From NCBI RefSeq assembly GCF_017592475.1, contig NZ_JAGFNP010000017.1, positions 1 through 64,000 of the forward strand: a stretch of DNA of 64,000 nt. Direction: 5' to 3'. The notes below the pieces were generated by a model. That model did not search any database. It was not told where the DNA came from and was given only the letters and a program-made list of their open reading frames with translations. Below, one piece after another: positions 51,053 through 59,057 of the stretch; the stretch's first letter is position 1; every line of letters begins with the position of its first letter. The translations under genes were made by a program, and so were the position numbers. Source of the DNA: Glycomyces niveus. GTDB taxonomy: Bacteria > Actinomycetota > Actinomycetes > Mycobacteriales > Micromonosporaceae.

Positions 51053-51973
51053 TCAGCTCGCCCACCGGATGATCTCCTTGGTGATCGTCTCCGGCGCCTC
51101 CTGCTGCGCGAAGTGGCCGACGCCGTCGAGGAGTTTCCACTCGTAGCGGCCGTGCACGTACCGGCCCGAACCCTGCGCCGTGCGCGGCAGGACGCACGAG
51201 TCGAGGGCGCCGTGCAGCTGCAGCGTCGGCACCGGCGTCGGACGCTGCAGCAGCTTCACGAACCGGCGCCCGGCCAGCCCGATCGCGGTCCGGAACGGCC
51301 ACCGGAATGCCTCCAGCGCGCAGAAGGCCGCCTGCGGGATCTGGATGACGTCGCGGCAGGCGCGCACGTACTCCTGGAAGTCGCGGCTGCCCCGCCAGCC
51401 CGGGCCGGACCACGCGTACATGAGGTCGGCGACCTTCCGCGCGTCCCAGTCGGTGAGCTTGTGCTCGTAGCGGGGCATCTGGAACGCGAAGAGGTGCCGG
51501 GACGCCGCCATCTGCCCCTTCGGGTCGACCGCGAGCGCGGCGCGCTGGCGCAGCGGGTGGGCGGCGCCGATGACGACCAGGGATTTGAACTGGCGCGGGT
51601 GGAACGCGGCGGCCGCGAAGCCGAGGATGCCGCCGAGGTCGTGGCCGACTACGGTGGCCTCGCGCTCGCCGAGGGCGCGCACGAGCCCGACGACGTCGGC
51701 GGCCATCGTGTAGGCGTCGTAGCCGCGCGGCGGCTTGTCGGAGGCGCCGTAGCCGCGCAGGTCTACGGCGACGACGCGGAAGCCGGCGTCGGCGAGGGCC
51801 GGGATCTGGTGGCGCCAGGCCCACCAGAACTCGGGGAAGCCGTGCAGCAGCAGGATGAGCGGGCCCTCGCCTGCTTCCGCGACGTGGAAGCGCGAGCCGT
51901 TGGCGTCGATGTGCCGGTGGGTCCAGGGGCCTTGCTTGATGGCGGCGCTGTCGGCGAAGGTCTTGCGGGTCAC
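51053..51973 (-). CDS. Alpha/beta hydrolase, epoxide-hydrolase-like
   Basis: A 306-residue alpha/beta-fold hydrolase. The oxyanion motif HGFPEFWWAWRHQIPALA, the nucleophile elbow VGHDLGG (Asp between His and Leu, as in epoxide hydrolases and dehalogenases rather than Ser esterases), and the catalytic His in GVGHFAQQEAPE near the C-terminus are visible. It would open epoxides or act on haloalkanes; the substrate is unknown. GTG at 51973 starts TRKTFADSAAIKQGPW. Confidence 0.9.
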   Translation of the reverse strand: MTRKTFADSAAIKQGPWTHRHIDANGSRFHVAEAGEGPLILLLHGFPEFWWAWRHQIPALADAGFRVVAVDLRGYGASDKPPRGYDAYTMAADVVGLVRALGEREATVVGHDLGGILGFAAAAFHPRQFKSLVVIGAAHPLRQRAALAVDPKGQMAASRHLFAFQMPRYEHKLTDWDARKVADLMYAWSGPGWRGSRDFQEYVRACRDVIQIPQAAFCALEAFRWPFRTAIGLAGRRFVKLLQRPTPVPTLQLHGALDSCVLPRTAQGSGRYVHGRYEWKLLDGVGHFAQQEAPETITKEIIRWAS

Positions 51974-52261
51974 GCGCTCAGCGTACGAGGTCACCGCCCG
52001 CGGGGCGAGCCCCGGACGGCGGCGGAGGCGGCCCGTCACGCGGGACGGAGGCTGGGGAGTCGCGGAGGCGGCCCGCTCGAGGCGAGGGGGCGGGGTGGGT
52101 GCGGCGGAGCGGGCTGCGGTGGCCCGCCGCGGGCTCGCCCGCGCTTCGTGCGTAGGGCGTGCCCCGTCCCACCCGCATCCGCCTTCCGGCCAACCGAAAA
52201 AGACCACGGTCTCACATGGGTGTGACACGCGAGGATCGTTCGCGCGCGTGGGGATGATGCC

Positions 52262-52345
52262 GCTGCGGGCTGCGGGCTGCGGGCTGCGGGCTGCGGGCTG
52301 CGGGCTGCGGGCTGCGGGCTGCGGGCTGCGGGCTGCGGGCTGCGG
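52262..52345. repeat. Heptanucleotide tandem array (GCTGCGG)12
   Basis: Twelve perfect consecutive copies of GCTGCGG, 84 bp, about 70 bp downstream of the acs stop, between acs and the hydrolase gene. Not flanked by long repeats, unlike the array at 30.2 kb, and with a different unit. Likely to vary in copy number. Confidence 0.95.
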
Positions 52346-52415
52346 GGTGTGCACCGGCTCCCGCATGCGTGAGGGGCCGCGGCGGATCGCCGCAGCCCCT
52401 CACACTCGATCTTCG

Positions 52416-54374
52416 CTAGTCTTCCTTGCCGCTCTGCAGGCCGACCTTGATGCGGCTCATGACGGCGCTGTCGGCGAGGGTGGTGACGTCGCCGATTTCG
52501 CGGTCTTCGGCGATGTCGCGCAGGAGCCGGCGCATGATCTTGCCCGAGCGAGTCTTCGGCAGCTCGGCGACCACGATCACCTGGCGCGGCTTCGCGATCG
52601 GCCCCAGCGTGTTCGCCACGTGCTTGCGCAGCTCCGCCAGGTGCTCGGGGCTCGAGTCCCGCCCCCCGCGCAGGATCACGAACGCGACGATGCCCTGCCC
52701 CGTCACCGGGTCGGAGGCCCCCACGACCGCGGCCTCCGCCACCGTCTCGTGGCTCACCAGAGCGCTCTCGACCTCGGTGGTCGAGATGTTGTGCCCGCTC
52801 ACGAGCATGATGTCGTCGACGCGGCCGAGCAGCCACAGGTCGCCGTCGTCGTCCTTCTTAGCGCCGTCCCCGGCGAAGTACAGGCCGCCGAACCGCGACC
52901 AGTACGTGTCGATGAACCGCTGGTCGTCGCCCCAGATCGTGCGCAGCATCGACGGCCACGGCTCGCGGATCGCGAGGTACCCGCCGCCGCCGTCCGGCAC
53001 CGACTCGGCCTTCTCATCGACGACGTCCACATTGATCCCCGGCAGCGGCCGCTGCGCCGAACCCGGCTTCGTCGACGTGACGCCCGGCAGCGGCGACACC
53101 ATGATCGCCCCCGTCTCGGTCTGCCACCACGTGTCGACGACCGGGCACTTCCCGCCGCCGATGTGCTCGCGGTACCAGATCCACGCCTCGGGGTTGATCG
53201 GCTCGCCAACCGACCCCAGGAGCCGCAGGCTCGACAGGTCGTACCGGGCCGGGACGTCGTCCCCCCACTTCATGAACGTCCGGATCGCCGTCGGCGCCGT
53301 GTACAGCGTCGTGACCTTGTACTTCTCGACGATCTCCCATAGCCGCCCCGTGTGCGGCGTGTCCGGCGTGCCCTCGTACATGACCTGCGTGGCGCCGTTC
53401 GACATCGGCCCGTACACGATGTACGAGTGCCCGGTCACCCAGCCGATGTCGGCCGTGCACCAGTACACGTCGGTCTCCGGCTTCAGGTCGAACACCGCGT
53501 GGTGCGTGAACGACGCCTGCGTCAGGTACCCGCCCGAGGTGTGCAGGATGCCCTTCGGCTTCCCCGTCGTCCCCGACGTGTACAGGATGAACAGCGGGTG
53601 CTCGGCGTCGAACGCCTGCGCCTCGTGCTCGTTCGAGGCCGTCCCGACGGTCTCCTCCCAGCGCACGTCCTTGTCGGTCCACTCGACCTCCTGGCCCGTG
53701 CGCGTCACCACCAGGACCTTCTCCACCGACGGGCACCGCTCCAGCGAAGCGTCCACGGTCGGCTTGAGCGCCAGCGGCTTCCCCTTGCGGAACCCGCCGT
53801 CGGCGCAGATCACGAGCTTCGCGCCCGCGTCGTCGATGCGACTCGACAGCGCGTCCACGCTGAACCCGCCGAACACCACCGAGTGCGGCGCGCCGATCCG
53901 CGCGCACGCGAGCATCGCCACCGCGGCCTCGGGGATCATCGGCATGTAGATGACGACCCGGTCGCCCGCGCCCACACCGAGATCAGTGAGCGTGTTCGCG
54001 GCCCGCTTGACCTCGTCCAGCAGCTCCGCGTACGTCACCGCGCGGCTGTCGCCCGGCTCGCCCTCGAAGTGGATCGCGACGCGGTCGCCGAGTCCGGCGT
54101 CCACGTGCCGGTCGAGGCAGTTCGCCGCGACGTTGAGCTCGCCCCCGGTGAACCACTTCGCGAACGGCGGGTCGTCCCAGTCCAGGACCCGGTCCCAGTC
54201 CTTCGACCAGTCGAGCCGGCGCGCCTGCCGCTCCCAGAAGGCCAGCCGGTCGGCCGCGGCCTCCTCGTAAGCGGCCGCGGTGACGTTCGCCTGCGCTGCG
54301 AACTCAGGCGAAGGAGGGAACGTCCGGTCCTCCGAGAGCAGGTTGGCAAGCGTCTCTTGCGGGGTTGATGCCAC
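52416..54374 (-). CDS. acsA: Acetyl-CoA synthetase
   Basis: A 652-residue AMP-forming acetate-CoA ligase, the standard length. The core motifs are YTSGTTGKPKGILH (P-loop), DIGWVTGHSYIVYGP, WWQTETG and GYLAIREPWP. The C-terminal domain has RVDDIMLVSGHNIST and the acetylation-site motif PKTRSGKIMRRLLRDIA, whose Lys is regulated by acetylation in many bacteria. It makes acetyl-CoA from acetate, ATP and CoA. GTG at 54374 follows AAGGAG. Third-base preference changes near 52570. Confidence 0.97.
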   Translation of the reverse strand: MASTPQETLANLLSEDRTFPPSPEFAAQANVTAAAYEEAAADRLAFWERQARRLDWSKDWDRVLDWDDPPFAKWFTGGELNVAANCLDRHVDAGLGDRVAIHFEGEPGDSRAVTYAELLDEVKRAANTLTDLGVGAGDRVVIYMPMIPEAAVAMLACARIGAPHSVVFGGFSVDALSSRIDDAGAKLVICADGGFRKGKPLALKPTVDASLERCPSVEKVLVVTRTGQEVEWTDKDVRWEETVGTASNEHEAQAFDAEHPLFILYTSGTTGKPKGILHTSGGYLTQASFTHHAVFDLKPETDVYWCTADIGWVTGHSYIVYGPMSNGATQVMYEGTPDTPHTGRLWEIVEKYKVTTLYTAPTAIRTFMKWGDDVPARYDLSSLRLLGSVGEPINPEAWIWYREHIGGGKCPVVDTWWQTETGAIMVSPLPGVTSTKPGSAQRPLPGINVDVVDEKAESVPDGGGGYLAIREPWPSMLRTIWGDDQRFIDTYWSRFGGLYFAGDGAKKDDDGDLWLLGRVDDIMLVSGHNISTTEVESALVSHETVAEAAVVGASDPVTGQGIVAFVILRGGRDSSPEHLAELRKHVANTLGPIAKPRQVIVVAELPKTRSGKIMRRLLRDIAEDREIGDVTTLADSAVMSRIKVGLQSGKED

Positions 54375-54703
54375 TGGTATTTCGCTCCTTACAGATCTAC
54401 GCGCCGAAACGCGACTGTGAGGCGGGTCTATGTCCGGCAACACTACCGCGACGAACCCGACACGAATACGGGCGGCCGCGCCCGCACCGGCATCTGGGAG
54501 CGGTGCTCGCCGAACGGCCCGCGGACGGTCGGCGGGCGGCCCGCGAAGGGTCCGCCCGGTCCCATCGGGGCCCTTGCCGCCCCAATTCGGAAGGTATCGT
54601 CGGACCGGTGCACGATCCGGGACGCCGGCGCCTCCTTGTGACTGCCCTCTAGACCGCCCAGTGCGCCGTATGCGCGCTCCGCCCAAAAGGTAAGGTTCCG
54701 CCC
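54375..54703. other. Divergent intergenic region, acs / Fic-like gene
   Basis: About 330 bp. A plus-strand frame of 87 codons is open in it (54430-54693) but looks random Arg/Pro/Gly sequence. It must hold both promoters; I see no convincing pair. Confidence 0.5.
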
Positions 54704-55459
54704 GTGGATCCTCTCGCGCCTCTCCTCGAACTCTCCGAGGTCGCCGACGCTCTCGAGAACGCCAGAGCCAACGTGGACCGGATGCTGTGGCACGAAGCCC
54801 TCCGCGGCGGCGACGAACTCGTCGCGGCGGAAGTGGCCCTGCACAGCGCCTCCGCGACCCTGGCGCTCGACGGGTACGACTGCGACGTGGAGCGGCTGCG
54901 CGAACGCGACTTCGACGACCCCGCCGTCTCCGGCGTCCTGCGCGTCATCGAAGCCCTCCCCGGCCTCGCCCCGATGTGGCCCGTCTCGCCCCGCTACGTG
55001 CTCGCGAAGCTCCACACCCTCGCCACCAAGGAGCTCCCCGACGCCGGCGTCGACTTCGAGCCCGGCCGCATCGAGGTCGACGACAAGGGCATGAACCGCA
55101 TCAACGCCCTCTGCGCGCTGGTCACCAACCCCACCAAGGAGATCCCGGCCGCGATGGCCGCCGCCGTCGTCCACGGCGAACTCCTCGCCGTGCGCCCCTT
55201 CCCGGTGGCCAACAACGTGGTCGCCCGCGCCGCCTCGCGGCTCGCGCTGGCGAGCAAGGGGCTCGACCCGAAGCTGCTCATCACGGTCGACGCGGGGCAC
55301 CTCGAGCGCGCCCCCGAGTACGTGGGCGCGCAGCGGGCCTGGGCCACGGGCACGCCCGACGGCGTGCGCTCATGGCTCAAGCACTACGGCAAGGCCCTCA
55401 CCGCCGGCGCGGCCGAGACCCTGCAGATCTGCACCGAGTTGATGAAGGACGCCGGCTAG
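54704..55459 (+). CDS. Fic-like protein with degenerate active site
   Basis: A 251-residue cytoplasmic protein of the actinobacterial type often found beside acs. The region HGELLAVRPFPVANNVVARAASRL aligns with the Fic motif HPFxxGNGRxxR, but the catalytic His is Arg, the acidic residue is Val, and the GNGR core is reduced to ANNV. PF and one Asn remain. The upstream helix RVIEALPGLAPMW and LALDGYDCDVERLRERDF fit the fold. AMPylation is therefore unlikely; a binding or structural role is inferred. GTG at 54704 follows AAGGT. Confidence 0.72.
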   Translation: MDPLAPLLELSEVADALENARANVDRMLWHEALRGGDELVAAEVALHSASATLALDGYDCDVERLRERDFDDPAVSGVLRVIEALPGLAPMWPVSPRYVLAKLHTLATKELPDAGVDFEPGRIEVDDKGMNRINALCALVTNPTKEIPAAMAAAVVHGELLAVRPFPVANNVVARAASRLALASKGLDPKLLITVDAGHLERAPEYVGAQRAWATGTPDGVRSWLKHYGKALTAGAAETLQICTELMKDAG

Positions 55460-55466
55460 GCGGGCC

Positions 55467-55715
55467 CTAAGCGTCGTCGCCGGCGAGTTCGGCGCGCAGG
55501 CGCTCCTTCTCCTCGCGGCGGCGCTGCGCGGACGCGTCGATGTGGTCGATCATGGCGATCTGCTGCCTGCGCAGCAGCGTGAACCCGACGACCATGGACG
55601 CGAGCAGGCCGATCGCGAGCGCGACGAGCGCGTTCATGAAGAACATGAGCGGCACCGCGACCACGGCGATGATCGCGAGGCGGGTCAGGAAGTACTTGGC
55701 GACCGGGTTGTTCAT
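55467..55715 (-). CDS. DUF4229 membrane protein
   Basis: An 82-residue protein with two close hydrophobic segments (YFLTRLAIIAVVAVPLMFFM and ALVALAIGLLASMVVGFTLL) and a charged C-terminal tail (SAQRRREEKERLRAEL). It matches the actinobacterial DUF4229 family, of unknown function, commonly next to menaquinone genes. The start overlaps the stop of the upstream membrane gene (ATGA), so the two and mqnE form an operon. Confidence 0.85.
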   Translation of the reverse strand: MNNPVAKYFLTRLAIIAVVAVPLMFFMNALVALAIGLLASMVVGFTLLRRQQIAMIDHIDASAQRRREEKERLRAELAGDDA

Positions 55716-56125
55716 CCGGCGCGCTCCTCTCCGAAGGCGTTGATGCCCGCGAACCACAGCGGGCCGTAGACGAGTGCGGCCGTGAGGCCGCCGAGGCCGC
55801 CGGTGAGCATGGGCGGCCACGCGGTCGGCGCGATGAGGGCGACCGCGAACCCGGCGGCGAGGCCGAGGAGGACGCCGACGAGCATGAGCCCCCAGCGGCG
55901 CGCGCCCGCGTACCGCCGGAACTGCTCGGTGTACACCCACACCGTGGGCAGCGCCGCGATCCAGCCCGAGGTCTGGCCGAAGCCGCGCCCGGTCGGCAGC
56001 ACGAACACGAGGTCGATCACGACCAGGACGACCGCGCCCATCACGAAGTACGCGAGCGCGGTGCCCAGGAGCTGCCCGAGGGTCTCGACCTTCGGGCGCT
56101 CCCGCTCGGACTTGCCTTGCGCCAC
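55712..56125 (-). CDS. Membrane protein downstream of mqnE
   Basis: A 137-residue protein with four hydrophobic segments: LGTALAYFVMGAVVLVVIDLVFVL, a shorter one around IAALPTVWVY, WGLMLVGVLLGLAAGFAVAL and MLTGGLGGLTAALVYGPLWF. Function unknown; possibly a partner of the respiratory chain or quinone pathway by context. GTG at 56125 overlaps the mqnE stop by one base (TAGTG); its own stop overlaps the DUF4229 start. Confidence 0.78.
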   Translation of the reverse strand: MAQGKSERERPKVETLGQLLGTALAYFVMGAVVLVVIDLVFVLPTGRGFGQTSGWIAALPTVWVYTEQFRRYAGARRWGLMLVGVLLGLAAGFAVALIAPTAWPPMLTGGLGGLTAALVYGPLWFAGINAFGEERAG

Positions 56126-57300
56126 TAGAACTTCACCGACTGCGGCTCCGCGCGGCGCTCGGCGATCGTCTGCGGCCCTTCGTACTCGCGCACGACCTCG
56201 TAGCGGGTGTTGCGCTCGACGGGCTGGAACCCGGCGTCGCGGATGAGCTCGAGCAGGTCGTCGCGGGTCATCTTGTCGGGCGTGCCGTACGCGTCGGCGT
56301 CGTGCGTGATCTTGTACTCCACGACCGAGCCGTCGAGGTCGTCGGCGCCGAACGACAGCGAGAACTGCGCGACGTCGAGCCCGTGCATGACCCAGAAGCA
56401 CTTCACGTGGTCGAAGTTGTCGAGCAGGAGCCGCGAGACCGCGAACGTCTTCAGCGACTCGGCCGGGCTCGCCATCGTGGTGCGCGCCTGGAGCTTGTTG
56501 CGGATCTTCCCGTCCTTGGAGTCGTGGAAGTCGTGCTGGTAGCGCAGGGGGATGAACACGGCGAAGCCGCCGGTCTCGTCCTGCAGCTCGCGCAGGCGCA
56601 GCACGTGGTCGACGCGGTGGCGCGGCTCCTCGATGTGCCCGTACAGCATCGTCGCGGGGGTGCGCAGGCCCTTCTGGTGGGCGAGGCGGTGGATCCGCGA
56701 CCAGTCCTCCCAGTGGCAGTCGTGGTCGACGATGTGCTGGCGGACCTCCCAGTCGAAGATCTCGGCGCCGCCGCCGGTCAGCGACTCGAGGCCGGCCTCG
56801 ATGAGCTCGTCCAGGATCTCGTCGGCGCTGAGCCCGGAGATCTTCTCGAACCACTGCACTTCGGTGGCGGTGAACGCCTTCAGGTTCACCTGCGGCAGGG
56901 TCTCCTTGAGCGCCTTGAGGACCCGCGGGTAGTAGCGCCACGGCAGGGTCGGGTGGAGGCCGTTGACGATGTGGAGCTCGGTGGGCGCGTCGCCGCGCAT
57001 CTGCTCGGCGAGGGCCACGGCCTGCTCGACGCGCATCGTGTACGCGTCGGTCTCGCCGGGCTTGCGCTGGAAGGAGCAGTACGCGCAGGACGCCGAGCAG
57101 ACGTTGGTGAGGTTGAGGTGCCGGTTGACGTTGAACATGGTCCGGTCGCCGTTCTTGGCGGTGCGGACGCCGTGCGCGAGGCGACCCAGCCATGCGAGGT
57201 CGTCGACCTCGTACAGGCCCACGCCGTCCTCGAAGGTCAGCCGCTCGCCGGCCGCGAGCTTCTCCTCGATGCCGGCCTTGAACTCGGCGTTGTCGTCCAT
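56125..57300 (-). CDS. mqnE: Aminofutalosine synthase MqnE
   Basis: A 391-residue radical-SAM enzyme. The 4Fe-4S motif CSASCAYC near residue 68 (VCSASCAYCSFQRK) binds SAM and iron-sulfur. LTGGGAEIFDWEVRQHIV, TPATMLYGHIEEPRHRVDHVL and FIPLRYQHDFHD follow as in the family. It joins 3-enolpyruvylbenzoate and SAM to aminofutalosine, early in the futalosine pathway to menaquinone. mqnA, the preceding step, is at 63 kb in this window. The ATG at 57300 follows GGGAG. Confidence 0.97.
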   Translation of the reverse strand: MDDNAEFKAGIEEKLAAGERLTFEDGVGLYEVDDLAWLGRLAHGVRTAKNGDRTMFNVNRHLNLTNVCSASCAYCSFQRKPGETDAYTMRVEQAVALAEQMRGDAPTELHIVNGLHPTLPWRYYPRVLKALKETLPQVNLKAFTATEVQWFEKISGLSADEILDELIEAGLESLTGGGAEIFDWEVRQHIVDHDCHWEDWSRIHRLAHQKGLRTPATMLYGHIEEPRHRVDHVLRLRELQDETGGFAVFIPLRYQHDFHDSKDGKIRNKLQARTTMASPAESLKTFAVSRLLLDNFDHVKCFWVMHGLDVAQFSLSFGADDLDGSVVEYKITHDADAYGTPDKMTRDDLLELIRDAGFQPVERNTRYEVVREYEGPQTIAERRAEPQSVKF

Positions 57301-57566
57301 GGCGCTCCCAACGTTGTGGCGTTTCCGCCAGGGTAGCCCCGCCGGGACGCGGTCGCGGGGGCGCACGTCGCGGGATGTGAGGCTGTGAACGCGAGCGGAG
57401 CGTCCTGGCAAAACGGACATCGCGAGGTCCCCCGATTCCAATGTATGCGGAGGGTCCGACATGTGTGTCGCCTGCCACCGGCCGGCGGCCGCGGGCAACC
57501 GAGGATGCGAGTGTTGCGTGTCTTCGGTACAGTATTCGTGGCCTCCCCCACAGAAGGACACCTCAC

Positions 57567-58955
57567 ATGCGCGTTTCACGGTTCGGTGCCCGAGTGATCG
57601 CCGCCGCCGGTTCAGCCGCCGTTGCCATCTTTTGCGTGCAGAGCGGCGGCGCGATGCCAGGATTCGCCGAACCGGGCGTGACCGTCCCCGACGACGGCAA
57701 CCGACCCGCCGGCACCGCCTCCGACGAGAACCCCGTCGCCGACCCCGACGCGGGCAACGGACCCCTCAGCGCCCAGATCACCGCCGCCCAAGCGGACGTC
57801 GCGCAGCTCGCCGAGCGCACCACCGCCGCCCAAGAGGAATGGCTCCAGCGCGAGACCCGCCTCACCGACGCGCAGACCGAATGGGCCGCCACCCTCACCC
57901 AGCTCGAGACCGCCCAGGCCGCCCTCGACTACGCCGCGAGCGAGGCCTACGCCGACACCGCCGCCCGCCCCGACACCGAGCTCCCCGACCTCACCGGCCT
58001 CACCCCCATCGGCGGCGAATGGGACCTCCCCAGCCTCAACGCCGACTTCGAGGACGCCGCGACCGCCGAGTCCGTCGCCCGCGCCTCCCTCGACGCCGCG
58101 ACCCTCTCCGCGGACCGCTCCGAGTACCGCTACACCCTCCTCGACGCCGAGTTCGACACCGCGCAGGCCGCCCTCGACAAGCTCATCGCCGACAACCGCG
58201 AAGCCCTCGAGGACATCGAGGCCGACCGCGAAGCGGCCGCCGCCCAGCACTCGAACGACTTCTCGTCCGAAGTGGACGGCTGGGACGCCGCCCCCGAGGC
58301 CAAGAAGGCCGTCGAGTACGCGCTGGCGCAGCTGGGCGACCCGTACGTGTGGGGTGCCGAAGGCCCCGACTCCTTCGACTGCTCCGGCCTCGTCCAAGCC
58401 GCGTACGCGCACGCGGGCGTCTCGCTGCCGCGCGTCGCCGCCGACCAGTTCAACGCCACCCGCGACAAGCCGGTGGACACCGAGAAGCTCCTTCCCGGCG
58501 ACCTCCTCTACTGGTGGGACGACCCGGGCAACTGGCAGTCGGTCTACCACACCGGCATGTACCTGGGGAACGGCAAGATGGTCGTCGCCCCCCGCACCGG
58601 CGACGTGGTGAAGATCAGCTCGATCTGGTTCGACAACTTCGCGGGCGCGCACCGCGTGGTCGACGCCGTCAAGACCGACCCGGACGCCGAGGACCCGACC
58701 CAGACGCCGGACGACGACAAGCCGACGAACCCGTCGCCGCGTCCGCCCACGACCTCCCCGGACGACGAGACCTCGTCGCCCGACCCCGAGCCCACGGAGA
58801 GCGAGTCCCCCTCGCAGTCGCCGTCGCCCTCGCCTTCGCAGACCCCCACGCAGACCCCGTCCTCCGAGACGCCCTCCGGCGGCGGCGAGGACACCCCCGA
58901 TCCGGCCACGGCCGACTCGGATTCGGGCACGCTGACGCGTGATCCGGAGGAGTAG
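57567..58955 (+). CDS. Secreted NlpC/P60 peptidoglycan endopeptidase
   Basis: A 462-residue protein. After a signal peptide (VIAAAGSAAVAIFCVQSGGA) comes a long coiled coil (about residues 60-235, Ala/Glu/Gln-rich), then an NlpC/P60 domain with catalytic Cys near 271 (DSFDCSGLVQAAY), His near 327 (VYHTGMYLG) and a third polar residue further on (PRTGDVVK). The C-terminal 110 residues are Pro/Ser/Thr-rich (PSPSPSPSQTP type) and probably span the wall. It would cut stem peptides during growth or division, like RipA/RipC-type enzymes. AAGGA precedes the ATG. Confidence 0.93.
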   Translation: MRVSRFGARVIAAAGSAAVAIFCVQSGGAMPGFAEPGVTVPDDGNRPAGTASDENPVADPDAGNGPLSAQITAAQADVAQLAERTTAAQEEWLQRETRLTDAQTEWAATLTQLETAQAALDYAASEAYADTAARPDTELPDLTGLTPIGGEWDLPSLNADFEDAATAESVARASLDAATLSADRSEYRYTLLDAEFDTAQAALDKLIADNREALEDIEADREAAAAQHSNDFSSEVDGWDAAPEAKKAVEYALAQLGDPYVWGAEGPDSFDCSGLVQAAYAHAGVSLPRVAADQFNATRDKPVDTEKLLPGDLLYWWDDPGNWQSVYHTGMYLGNGKMVVAPRTGDVVKISSIWFDNFAGAHRVVDAVKTDPDAEDPTQTPDDDKPTNPSPRPPTTSPDDETSSPDPEPTESESPSQSPSPSPSQTPTQTPSSETPSGGGEDTPDPATADSDSGTLTRDPEE

Positions 58956-59057
58956 GGGTACTGCACGGTAGTGGGAAGGCGCGCACGGTTCGCGACCGGT
59001 TGATGGCACGATGGTTGTTGAGTTGCCCGAACGACGCTCCAGCCCCAAGGAGGCTCC

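Noticed and set aside
54430..54693. 87-codon frame between acs and the Fic-like gene
   Set aside because: Arg/Pro/Gly-rich random-looking sequence with no RBS; it occupies the shared promoter region.
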